Positions 1 through 5,608 of a stretch of 7,224 nt of DNA are shown here, piece after piece; within the stretch, counting starts at the first letter, position 1, and every line of letters begins with the position of its first letter. The DNA is taken from the NCBI GenBank assembly GCA_002438345.1, contig DJUJ01000144.1, positions 1 to 7,224 of the forward strand, read 5' to 3'. The position numbers and the translations under genes were made by a program. The stretch is from Paenibacillus sp. UBA6285. Lineage in GTDB: Bacteria > Bacillota > Bacilli > Paenibacillales > Paenibacillaceae. Under the pieces are notes generated by a model. That model did no database searches. It worked only from the letters and a program-made list of their open reading frames with translations, and had not been told where the DNA came from.

Positions 1-18
1 AAGAACTTTTTCAGTGGC

Positions 19-44
19 CTCCTACAATGATGGGAGTTTTTCTA
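19..44 (+). promoter_or_regulatory. Leader hairpin and SD that set the orfA start
   Basis: The arms 19-24 and 31-36 form a 6-bp stem (one G-T pair) around a 6-base loop, followed by a run of T. The 3' arm contains GGGAG (32-36), which is the Shine-Dalgarno sequence 8 bases before the ATG at 45. A transcript reading in from outside the element would therefore hide the SD in the stem. A similar arrangement is known in several insertion sequences as protection from read-through expression; that role here is inferred. Confidence 0.4.
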
Positions 45-443
45 ATGTCTAAAAGAAGTCCAGCATCTTTAAAAGTAAAATTACATGTCGTACGGCTGTG
101 CCTTGAGCACAAGTCAAATCCAAACTATGAGGCAAAACAGCTAGGTCTTAGTTCGCACACGGTTAGAGAATGGATTAGGAAATATAAGGCAGATGGTTTG
201 GACGGGTTGAAGGAATCGAAAACATGGAATACATACTCAAAGGAATTGAAAATAGCTGCTGTTAACGAGGTGTTGTCTGGTCACTCCTCCGTTGAAGAGG
301 CGATAAACAAGCATCATATTTCAAGCAGAAGTGTCTTGAAGAAATGGATTTCCAAGTATACTAATGAGATAGAATTAAAGCCTACACATAATGGAAACTT
401 CGCAAAAAAGTTGGCGGAGATCAAGCGACGAAATACACGCTAA
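45..443 (+). CDS. IS150-type OrfA (DNA-binding subunit of transposase)
   Basis: A 132-residue OrfA of an IS3-family element. It binds the terminal repeats and, as an OrfA-OrfB fusion made by frameshifting, forms the active transposase. Two helix-turn-helix domains can be seen: one around residues 5-50, with the pattern AKQLGLSSHTVREWIRKY, and a second around residues 65-105 ending in SRSVLKKWISKY. This double-HTH layout is typical of the IS150 subgroup. I chose ATG 45 because GGGAG lies 8 bases upstream; the in-frame ATG at 27 sits inside the leader stem-loop and has no SD. The frame is intact and contains the A6G slippery site near its end. With orfB broken, OrfA alone would at most act as a repressor of related copies. 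Confidence 0.85.
   Translation: MSKRSPASLKVKLHVVRLCLEHKSNPNYEAKQLGLSSHTVREWIRKYKADGLDGLKESKTWNTYSKELKIAAVNEVLSGHSSVEEAINKHHISSRSVLKKWISKYTNEIELKPTHNGNFAKKLAEIKRRNTR
404..410 (+). promoter_or_regulatory. Programmed -1 ribosomal frameshift heptamer (A AAA AAG)
   Basis: Six A then G, phased so that the zero frame (orfA) reads gcA AAA AAG. This is the standard slippery site of IS3-family elements. Slipping back one base moves the ribosome into the frame of orfB, which is open from here to 664 with the expected OrfB start sequence. Phase and position both fit, so this is a functional type of site even though the orfB behind it is dead. Confidence 0.8.
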
Positions 444-1306
444 CCATCGTTCGACAAGTAAACTTGTATCAAGCGATTCAAGAACTGAACAAAGAAAAAG
501 GTCACGCAATTACGAAGTTGTGTGCGTTAGCTGGGGTTGCTCGATCTGCCTATTACAAGTGGTTAAAATGGAAACCCTCTAGCATGGAACTTGAAATCCG
601 TGCCTTAGCCAAAGAAGTGAAGCTTCGTTATGACAAGCGAAAAGGGATACTTGGCTATCGTTAAATGCGCACGCAATTAAATCGAAAGCTCAAAAAGAAG
701 TACAACAAAAAGCGCTATTACCGAATCATGTGCGCTCTTGGGCTCAGGGCGGTCATTCGCAGAAAACGGGCAAGTTATGTGAAAGCTGTGTAGTTGAAAA
801 TGTAATGAACCGTAACTTTGATGCCAATTCTCCTACTTCAAAATGGTGTACAGATGTGACAGAACTGAAGTATGGGAATGGGCGCAAAGCCTATTTGAGC
901 GCCATTATTGATGTATATGATAATTCCATTGTCTCATGGGTATTAAGCCCTTCCAACAACAATAAACTCGTGATGGATACGCTGAAAAGAGCTTACGCGA
1001 AGAATCCTGGTGTATTCCCTCTTCTACAAAGCGACAGGCTTCCAGTACACGTCTCATGAGTATAACCGACTTCATATGAAATATGGATTTAAGAAAAGCA
1101 TGTCTCGTGTAAGCCGATGTTTGGACAACCAACCTATTGAGCGATTTTGGGTTACCTACAAGTCAGAAAGCTATTATCTTACAAAGTATGACACCTATGA
1201 AGATGTCCTCACAGAGGTTAGCAAATATATTCACTACTACAATAATTACCGCTACACAGAATGTTTGGATGGATTGTCTTCTAACGAATACCGACGAGCT
1301 GCATAA
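410..1306 (+). pseudogene. IS150-type OrfB transposase (DDE integrase fold), inactivated
   Basis: Catalytic half of the IS3-family transposase, in three frames. Frame 1 runs from the slippage site to TAA at 662-664, after LGYR; the homologous reading continues directly with MRTQLNRKL, so this is a nonsense codon rather than an indel (CAA to TAA or CGA to TGA-type change is my guess). The same frame runs to TAG 791-793, and near 785-795 the reading moves by a one-base loss into VVENVMNRNF and TDVTEL. Near 1037 two bases have been lost between QSDR and FQYTS. Catalytic codons survive: D at 853-855, D at 1033-1035, E at 1139-1141 (PIERFW). Restoring the two bases gives D-35-E, the family spacing. 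The C-terminus (YHYYNNYRY, then a stop at 1304-1306) is complete. Confidence 0.9.
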
Positions 1307-1309
1307 CGA

Positions 1310-1346
1310 AGATACCTCAGCTCTGGTAATACGAACTGAGGTATCT
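1310..1346 (+). terminator. Stem-loop after orfB
   Basis: A perfect 11-bp inverted repeat (AGATACCTCAG at 1310-1320, complement at 1336-1346) with a 15-base loop, starting 4 bases after the orfB stop. T-rich sequence (1352-1367) follows but is separated from the stem by a few bases. It probably ends the transposase transcript inside the IS and may also stop transcription entering from outside. The long loop makes it a less certain intrinsic terminator. Confidence 0.5.
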
Positions 1347-1368
1347 AAACTAACTATTTTTGTTTTTT

Positions 1369-1392
1369 AGACTGTCTACTTGACAGGGAGCA
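1369..1392 (+). repeat. Probable right terminal inverted repeat of the IS150-type element
   Basis: The segment holding CTGTCTACTTGACAGGGAGC and the following A looks like the outer end of an IS3-family element, read outwards and ending in CA. Its partner would lie before position 1, so the repeat cannot be verified here. It is assigned from position (about 60 bases after the orfB stop) and terminal dinucleotide. Confidence 0.45.
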
Positions 1393-1445
1393 CTTCATTC
1401 ATCAGTGTCTTTTTTGTTGATACTTTTCAATCAGAGGGTTGTGAT

Positions 1446-3185
1446 TTAAAGCAACTTAATCAGCTCTTCTAGCTCATCAACCAATACTTTTGCAAGTTCA
1501 AAATCAGTATCTTTTAAAGCCAATTCTATTTTCATTTCAACTGATTTTTTCTTTTGTTCAGTTTCTAAATAGTCTCTATCAAAATGACTAGCATAAATCA
1601 TCTTTCTAAATTTTCGCATACTCATTTTTCTAATCGTCTTATCGTCAATGATTAAAACATAATCCATACCATTTACCACAGAATAGAAATCATGAGAAAT
1701 CATGAGAATTGCACCTTTATAGTCTTCAATGGCTTTCTCCAGTGCTATTTGTGTATAGGTGTCTAAATGGCTTGTCGGTTCATCAAGAAGCATTACGTTT
1801 GCTTTACTGGCAGAAACTTTAGCCAATTGAAGCATGTTTTTTTCTCCACCAGATAAAGATTCTATCTTTTGATTAACGATTTCTCCTTCAAAGCCATAGT
1901 TTGAAATATACGATCTTATCTCTTCATAAGTTTTAAACCCGGCATCGATGAATTCTTCTAGTATTGTATTAGAATCCTTTAGCACTTCGCCTTGAAGCTG
2001 AGATAAATAAGCCACTTTAACATCAGCATTTATTTCAATTGAATCATGATTATTTTTAAAGATTTCTCGGAGTAAAGTCGTTTTCCCTGTACCGTTTGAA
2101 CCGATAAGGGCTACTTTATCCGTAGATTTCATCTCAAAGTTAACATTTTCTAAAAGCAACTCATCAAAGGCAACACTATAATTATTGACATTTAAAACAA
2201 CGGTGTCTTCAATTTCATTATCAATACCGAAACTGATATTCGGTTGCTTAATATCTACGAATGGCGCTTTAATTCTACGCGCTTCCAATCTTTCTTGAAA
2301 TTTAACTCTAGCTTTTAGAGCTTTCCCTCTAGATGCTTCTGAATTATAAGTTGCGATAGCTCTAAGATTATTGATGATGTTCTCGTTTCTCTCAATTTCT
2401 TCATTCTCAGCGACTGTGAGTTCTTGTAACTCAATTTTTGTTTGAAGCAATGAGAAGTTGTAATCAATATATCGCCCATCAAACTCTTGGATCTCCATGT
2501 TTTCAAGGTGTATAATTTTGTTGAAGCAATGATTCAATAGATATCGGTTGTGTGTAACAACTAGCAGTATTCCTTTGTGAGAATTAATAAGATTTTTAAG
2601 CGCATTTAGGTTTTCAAAGTCTAAAAATACATCTGGTTCGTCCATAATCATTAAGTCTGGACTACTAAGCATTTCCTTCATCACTTGAATAAGTTTGAAT
2701 TCCCCGCCACTCAGGTCGGATACCCTAAGATCTTTTAGCTTCATGAGGTTTGCCAGATTTAGTTTCTTATTAATGTTGCTTTCAAAATCATCCCCACCCA
2801 TTGAATCAAAGGCGTCTAAAGCTAATTGATACTTTTCTAGTAACGAATCAATATCCGATGATGTTTCCATTTCAGTGCAAATAGCTGTTATTTCATTTTG
2901 TATCTTAATAAATTCTTCTCCTATATATTCAAAAACGGTTGTTTCTTTAGTTTTGTTTGGTTGTGAGAACTGACTTACATACCCAATTCTGCAAGTTGAG
3001 TCTATCTCTAACATGCCATCAAACAAATATCTTTCTGGATCCATCAGTATATCGATCAGTGTACTTTTCCCACTGCCGCTTGTTCCTATAAAAGCGCAGT
3101 GTTGTGCCTCTTCAAGCGTAAATGAAATGTTTTTATATAGTTCTTTTTGCGGAAATGAGAAGGATAAGTTATCAACTTTTATCAT
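1446..3185 (-). CDS. ABC-F family ATPase (ribosome-associated, possible antibiotic-resistance type)
   Basis: A 579-residue soluble protein with two ABC ATPase domains and no membrane segments, the ABC-F plan. Proteins of this family bind the ribosomal E site; some relieve stalling, others give resistance to PTC-targeting antibiotics. Domain 1 has Walker A GTSGSGKST (34-42), a Q-loop near 72, signature LSGGE (158-162), Walker B ending MDEPD (181-185) and switch His 212. A charged linker (about 230-315) forms the interdomain arm. Domain 2 has Walker A GSNGTGKTT (362-370), signature LSGGE (444-448), Walker B LLDEPTSHLD (466-475) and His 498. A charged, coiled-coil-like tail covers about 535-579. 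The ATG at 3185 has AAAGGT 6 bases upstream. Domain 1 lacks the usual DEPT(N/S)HLD and reads DEPDVFLDF. I cannot assign it to a named resistance protein. It is the only long intact gene in the left half. Confidence 0.9.
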   Translation of the reverse strand: MIKVDNLSFSFPQKELYKNISFTLEEAQHCAFIGTSGSGKSTLIDILMDPERYLFDGMLEIDSTCRIGYVSQFSQPNKTKETTVFEYIGEEFIKIQNEITAICTEMETSSDIDSLLEKYQLALDAFDSMGGDDFESNINKKLNLANLMKLKDLRVSDLSGGEFKLIQVMKEMLSSPDLMIMDEPDVFLDFENLNALKNLINSHKGILLVVTHNRYLLNHCFNKIIHLENMEIQEFDGRYIDYNFSLLQTKIELQELTVAENEEIERNENIINNLRAIATYNSEASRGKALKARVKFQERLEARRIKAPFVDIKQPNISFGIDNEIEDTVVLNVNNYSVAFDELLLENVNFEMKSTDKVALIGSNGTGKTTLLREIFKNNHDSIEINADVKVAYLSQLQGEVLKDSNTILEEFIDAGFKTYEEIRSYISNYGFEGEIVNQKIESLSGGEKNMLQLAKVSASKANVMLLDEPTSHLDTYTQIALEKAIEDYKGAILMISHDFYSVVNGMDYVLIIDDKTIRKMSMRKFRKMIYASHFDRDYLETEQKKKSVEMKIELALKDTDFELAKVLVDELEELIKLL

Positions 3186-3189
3186 ATTA

Positions 3190-3243
3190 TTACCTTTCTT
3201 TATAACTAAATTTGTGACTATTATTAGATGTATTGAAGAGCAT
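3190..3243 (-). CDS. Candidate 17-residue upstream ORF before the ABC-F gene
   Basis: An ATG at 3243 opens a 17-codon frame (MLFNTSNNSHKFSYKER) whose stop codon at 3190-3192 overlaps the SD of the ABC-F gene; only 4 bases separate the stop from the ABC-F ATG. Many resistance-type ABC-F genes are controlled by short leader peptides, so this could couple or attenuate translation. I see no good SD for the ORF itself and no clear competing hairpins, so chance is quite possible. Confidence 0.25.
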   Translation of the reverse strand: MLFNTSNNSHKFSYKER

Positions 3244-3264
3244 AGCTTTTGAGTTTACCGTTGA

Positions 3265-3504
3265 CAGACTAACACTTTTTACAACCAACATCAATCATTT
3301 CACATTAAAATTGTTCGTGAAATCGAAAAATACAATTTAGAACAATATGATCACGCCTACCCAGATGGCATCTTATAGCTCGATTACAGCTGGACAGAAG
3401 TAAAAGAAACAGTTGCTTGAACAACTCATAAGGCACATATTTTGTCCTCACTCAAAGTGCAAAGTAAGAAAGGTGAAATTACTAGAAAATCGAGAAATGG
3501 GTAG
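3265..3504 (+). pseudogene. Unrecognised coding remnant with two in-frame stops
   Basis: This fills most of the interval between the ABC-F start and the IS30 remnant. One plus-strand frame reads as protein-like sequence for about 75 codons, including REIEKYNLEQYDHAYPDG, LDYSWTEVKETV and HILSSLKVQSKKGEITRK, interrupted by TAG 3376-3378 and TGA 3418-3420 and ending at TAG 3502-3504. The residue composition and the continuity across the stops in a single frame suggest a decayed gene with nonsense mutations rather than random DNA. I do not recognise the family. No start codon with an SD is visible at its left end, so it is probably a 3' fragment. The rest of the gap (3505-3559) shows nothing. Confidence 0.35.
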
Positions 3505-3572
3505 CCTCTAGTTATATCTAGTCTTTCAATAGCAATACTATAGAATTAAATAGAATTTTAGGAGGACGTTAT

Positions 3573-4044
3573 ATGAGTCGGGTATTGATATTGTTGTATA
3601 GGTGGAAAAGGAACCGTGACCAAGCTGAAAATAAGCAAGCTATCGAATAGGTTGCGAATACTTATAGAATATCGCCTAGGTAAGTCTCTGAATTAAATTT
3701 CGGACACTGGGAACTGGATACCGTTGTATCCAGCCGAGGAAAGAGCCGAGCCTGTGCTGAAACATTCATCGAACGCAAGACACGGATGTATCTAGCCCAA
3801 AAATGCCAGACCGTACAGCTCATTCGATGGAGATCGCTTTCGGTGTGATCGCTGGTCAGTACCCTCAATCAACCTTTCTCATGGAAACGGCAGATCAAGG
3901 GAAAGAATTCGCCTGCTATGGTGCCCTAGAAACCTTTCATGGACTGGATGTCTACTTTGCTGATCCTTATTCCTCCTGGCAACGAGGATCTAATGAAAAT
4001 CTGCTCATGAATCTTTCATGGATCATGTGTCGCACTTAGCTTGA
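3573..4044 (+). pseudogene. IS30-family transposase remnant with internal deletions
   Basis: A strong SD (AGGAGG, 3560-3565) lies 7 bases before ATG 3573, but the opening frame stops at 3648-3650 after KRNRDQAENKQA, which resembles the part of IS30 transposases just after the N-terminal HTH; the HTH itself seems deleted. The catalytic part then follows: FGHWELDTVVSSRGKS (3699 onward), a one-base loss in an A-run near 3797-3802, then KMPDRTAHSMEIAFG, DQGKEFACY and YFADPYSSWQRGSNEN. Acidic codons are D 3717-3719, D 3893-3895 and E 3995-3997; the last two are 33 residues apart, the IS30 spacing. After NEN about 60 residues are missing, and the typical C-terminus SFMDHVSHLA appears in another frame, ending at TGA 4042-4044. 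Family length is about 320-350 residues; this is under half. Confidence 0.85.
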
Positions 4045-4057
4045 CAATCCGTCATAT

Positions 4058-4099
4058 AAAAAAGAAAAAAAGGTGCAATGCTTTTTCGCATCACACCTT
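4058..4099 (-). terminator. Rho-independent terminator of the amidase gene
   Basis: On the minus strand AAGGTG and GCAT arms pair with ATGC and CACCTT (4094-4099 with 4070-4075, and 4088-4091 with 4078-4081) around a 6-base loop, with a small 2x2 internal loop. A tract that is almost all T on the minus strand follows (plus-strand A-run 4058-4069). It starts 2 bases after the restored amidase stop at 4101-4103, so it clearly belongs to that gene. Confidence 0.8.
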
Positions 4100-4100
4100 A

Positions 4101-4928
4101 TTAACTAATATACAATTTCTTAGTGTTATTATCCCACGTTACCTTATGCCCAATTCCCTCAGTACACAACCGGAACGAAGTTCTCATTATCTTTCATAAA
4201 TCCATTATGTACACTGTTATCCTTGGTAAGAACATCTTTTACTTTTTCCACTTGATCATCATCCTTTATAGTCTCTTTAATTGGCGTAGTTACCACTGCT
4301 TTTCTCAATCTCTCCAATTCTGCTTTGACATCTGGAATAAATCTCTTATTGGCCGCAGCAACTGTATTCCCATCTCCCCAAAAGTTAGTTCCCGGACATG
4401 ACTTGCTTGGAGAGAGTTTACTTATACTCTTACCAGTTTTAAAATCAACAATTTCAACACCTTCTGATGAATACCAGTGATGATAAACAACGTGTTCAGT
4501 ATCAACAGATAAATCAAACTTATTAGCTAAACAAGCATATAGATGAATTACAGATTGTTTCGGTGTTTCCAAAATGGTATCTCCACCAATATCAAAGTTA
4601 CCCACGATCTCAGTGCAAATAGCCCCTGTATTAGCCCCTTTTAATCCCTGCTGGAGTGATGTTTAAACTTCTATCTAGCGAGACACCAACTTGACCTGTT
4701 TCAAGAACAGAAAAATGCTGTCCAGTTCCAGACCAGCCATTGGTTAAATGTGATGTACGCATACCTTCAAAATACTTGAATGGCTCTTAATTTTTGCTAG
4801 TAGTATAGTTTGGACTCCTAGTATGATGTACCTGTAGTGTAGTAATCTTGCGAGTCACGTCTTGTTTATCTAACCAATCTTTAAATTCACTTCTTTCTAG
4901 TAATAGAAAAGTTTCCTTGTTGTTTCAT
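4101..4928 (-). pseudogene. N-acetylmuramoyl-L-alanine amidase (phage-type endolysin) with C-terminal copper-amine-oxidase-like domain, broken
   Basis: An Amidase_2 (T7-lysozyme-like) enzyme that cleaves the amide between muramic acid and the stem peptide. Reading through the breaks gives a short N-terminus (LLERSEFKDWL), the zinc-ligand segment LQVHHTRSPNY, MRTSHLTNGWSGTGQHFSV, TGAICTEIVGNFDIGGDT, VVYHHWYSSEG and the last ligand motif SCPGTNFW. A charged linker leads to a tail GFMKDNENFVPV plus GHKVTWDNNTKKLYIS, a pattern of the copper-amine-oxidase N-domain-like (stalk) fold. Defects: an extra A just after ATG 4926-4928, TAA at 4787-4789, an extra base in the A/G run at 4634-4642, and about two bases lost near 4157-4161. 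The longest uninterrupted frame is 4605-4159. An SD-like AAAGGAAA precedes the ATG. The architecture is seen in Bacillales phages and prophages; no holin is visible nearby. Confidence 0.85.
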
Positions 4929-4970
4929 AATGATTTTCCTTTCTAAAAATACACTTAATCTACTAATGCT

Positions 4971-5025
4971 TGTGGATCAATTGTGGATTACCACTGGACA
5001 GCCTGTGGATCATTTGTGGAGTACT
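4971..5025 (+). repeat. Array of five 11-bp DnaA-box-like repeats
   Basis: Units begin at 4971, 4982, 4993, 5004 and 5015, exactly 11 bp apart. Four contain TGTGGA(T/G): TGTGGATCA, TGTGGATTA, TGTGGATCA and TGTGGAGTA; the middle one (ACTGGACAG) is degenerate. The DnaA box is TGTGGATAA on this strand, so the first, second and fourth units differ by one base and the last by two. One-turn phasing in a single orientation is iteron-like. It lies in the divergent interval between the amidase start and the two small plus-strand genes. Confidence 0.6.
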
Positions 5026-5041
5026 TTTGAAGAATCCGCTC

Positions 5042-5051
5042 CCCGCGCGGG
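5042..5051. repeat. GC-rich 10-bp palindrome
   Basis: CCCGCGCGGG is a perfect palindrome in an otherwise AT-rich stretch, followed by TTTT, between the 11-bp repeat array and the small-gene promoter. It has no loop, so it would make a poor hairpin; a protein-binding site is as likely as a terminator. Function unknown. Confidence 0.4.
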
Positions 5052-5066
5052 TTTTCAAAAAAACTG

Positions 5067-5095
5067 TTTACAAACACAACATCTTGGGTTATTTT
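5067..5095 (+). promoter_or_regulatory. Candidate sigma-A promoter of the two small genes
   Basis: TTTACA (5067-5072; 5 of 6 matches to the -35 consensus) and TATTTT (5090-5095; 4 of 6) are separated by exactly 17 bases. Transcription would start near 5102, about 20 bases before the SD-like AAGGTGG at 5124-5130. The position directly ahead of the small ORFs supports it; the -10 is mediocre. Confidence 0.4.
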
Positions 5096-5139
5096 TATCT
5101 AACGACAACAATATATGGTAACGAAGGTGGTGGTATCCA

Positions 5140-5283
5140 CTGAAGAAAACAAGTACAAGCAAGGTCTCATCGTCAAAGATGTCGAGTAAGGCATCATCAG
5201 TTTTACGTAGCAGTTCTTCTAGTAAAACAGCTAAGTCACTTGCTGGTTCTGTCTTAGCTCAATCACGTGCAGGTCGAAAGTGA
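5140..5283 (+). CDS. Small Ser/Lys/Ala-rich protein, phage-type hypothetical
   Basis: An unrecognised small gene. If started at CTG 5140 it encodes 47 residues beginning xKKTSTSKVSSSK, and if at ATG 5179 it encodes 34 residues (MSSKASSVLRSSSSSKTAKS and on), ending at TGA 5281-5283. It is strongly basic, almost devoid of acidic residues, and low in complexity: Ser, Lys and Ala dominate. No signal peptide or membrane segment is visible. The first start has AAGGTGG 9 bases upstream but a poor codon (an ATG to CTG change is plausible); the ATG has no good SD. A TAA lies in frame just before the CTG. The next gene starts 32 bases later, so the two are probably co-transcribed. Small basic Ser/Ala/Lys proteins of this kind occur in Bacillales phages, but the function is unknown to me. 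Confidence 0.5.
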   Translation: MKKTSTSKVSSSKMSSKASSVLRSSSSSKTAKSLAGSVLAQSRAGRK

Positions 5284-5315
5284 TTACTACGAAATATAGA
5301 TAGGGAGGTGATATC

Positions 5316-5447
5316 ATGGCAAAGACCGTAAAGATTCGTATCGGGGGTTCTAAAGCACAGCTTAAGAGCGACCTAAAAAAGTTCGAGAAAGAGGTGACAC
5401 GGAATCTCGAAAAACAAATCCAACGCGAGGTAAATAAACTTAAGTAG
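5316..5447 (+). CDS. Small highly charged 43-residue protein, unknown
   Basis: A 43-residue protein starting MAKTVKIRIGG and continuing as an amphipathic, Lys/Glu-rich, probably helical stretch (LKSDLKKFEKEVTRNLEKQI) to a KLK end. A near-perfect SD, GGGAGGTGAT (5303-5312), precedes the ATG at good spacing, which is the best evidence that it is translated. The first ten residues look like a short beta strand (alternating hydrophobic VKIRI), then helix. There is no Cys, signal peptide or membrane segment. It follows the Ser-rich ORF by 32 bases and is followed by a 12-bp-stem hairpin. I do not recognise the family; the position next to a phage-type lysin suggests prophage origin (inference). 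Confidence 0.7.
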   Translation: MAKTVKIRIGGSKAQLKSDLKKFEKEVTRNLEKQIQREVNKLK

Positions 5448-5475
5448 TACAAGCCTTCATAACCTTCATTGTCTC

Positions 5476-5509
5476 CTCCTCCAGATGGCACGGGTAGCAT
5501 TTGGGGGAG
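5476..5509 (+). terminator. Long stem-loop after the small-gene pair
   Basis: Arms 5476-5487 and 5498-5509 form an uninterrupted 12-bp stem (two G-U wobbles when read as plus-strand RNA; both become A-C mismatches on the minus strand) around a 10-base loop. It lies 29 bases after the stop of the 43-residue gene. The wobbles favour folding of the plus-strand RNA. Only CCTTTCT follows, a weak U-tract, so it may be a terminator, an mRNA-stabilising structure or something more specific. Confidence 0.5.
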
Positions 5510-5523
5510 CCTTTCTAGACATC

Positions 5524-5552
5524 AAAAAAGCCACTTCGCAGGGAAGTGACTT
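5524..5552 (-). terminator. Rho-independent terminator of the GNAT operon
   Basis: Arms 5528-5537 and 5543-5552 pair with one C-A mismatch around a 5-base loop; on the minus strand the stem is followed by six T (plus-strand A-run 5524-5529). It lies about 55 bases after the acetyltransferase stop at 5609 and is oriented for that operon. The opposite strand has no T-tract after the stem. Confidence 0.75.
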
Positions 5553-5608
5553 GAATGTTACGCTATTGACTTTTCAAAATATAAATCATACCATTATTCA
5601 ATAAAACG

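Larger units (their letters stand above)
1..1392 (+). mobile_element. IS3-family (IS150 subgroup) insertion sequence, left end outside the window
   Basis: The element consists of an orfA with tandem helix-turn-helix domains, an A6G frameshift heptamer and a broken orfB with the DDE catalytic codons, followed by a probable right terminal repeat ending in CA near 1392. This order is diagnostic of IS3-family, IS150-type elements, which transpose by copy-out/paste-in. The left terminal repeat is not in the window, so target-site duplications cannot be tested. Because orfB is broken, this copy cannot make its own transposase; it could move only if an intact relative acted on it and both ends survive. 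The right boundary is inferred from the TG...CA rule of the family and may be off by several bases. Confidence 0.85.

Noticed and set aside
3013..3252. Plus-strand open frame opposite the ABC-F start
   Set aside because: Complement of the ABC-F Walker A region; no SD and no recognisable protein pattern.
3261..3266. TTGACA, a perfect -35 hexamer on the plus strand
   Set aside because: No -10-like hexamer at 16-18 bases downstream and no intact gene to serve.
3662..3868. Minus-strand open frame opposite the IS30 remnant
   Set aside because: The plus strand carries clear IS30 transposase motifs here, so this frame is a shadow.
4971..5025. CRISPR array
   Set aside because: Units are only 11 bp with no separate spacers, which fits iterons or protein-binding sites, not CRISPR.
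4930..5121. Plus-strand open frame across the 11-bp repeat array
   Set aside because: The translation is just the repeat read as codons (VD-LW pattern), there is no SD, and the composition is not protein-like.
5231..5500. Minus-strand open frame of 89 codons
   Set aside because: It is antisense to the two small genes, which have a promoter-like sequence and a strong SD; this frame has no SD and a shadow-like composition.
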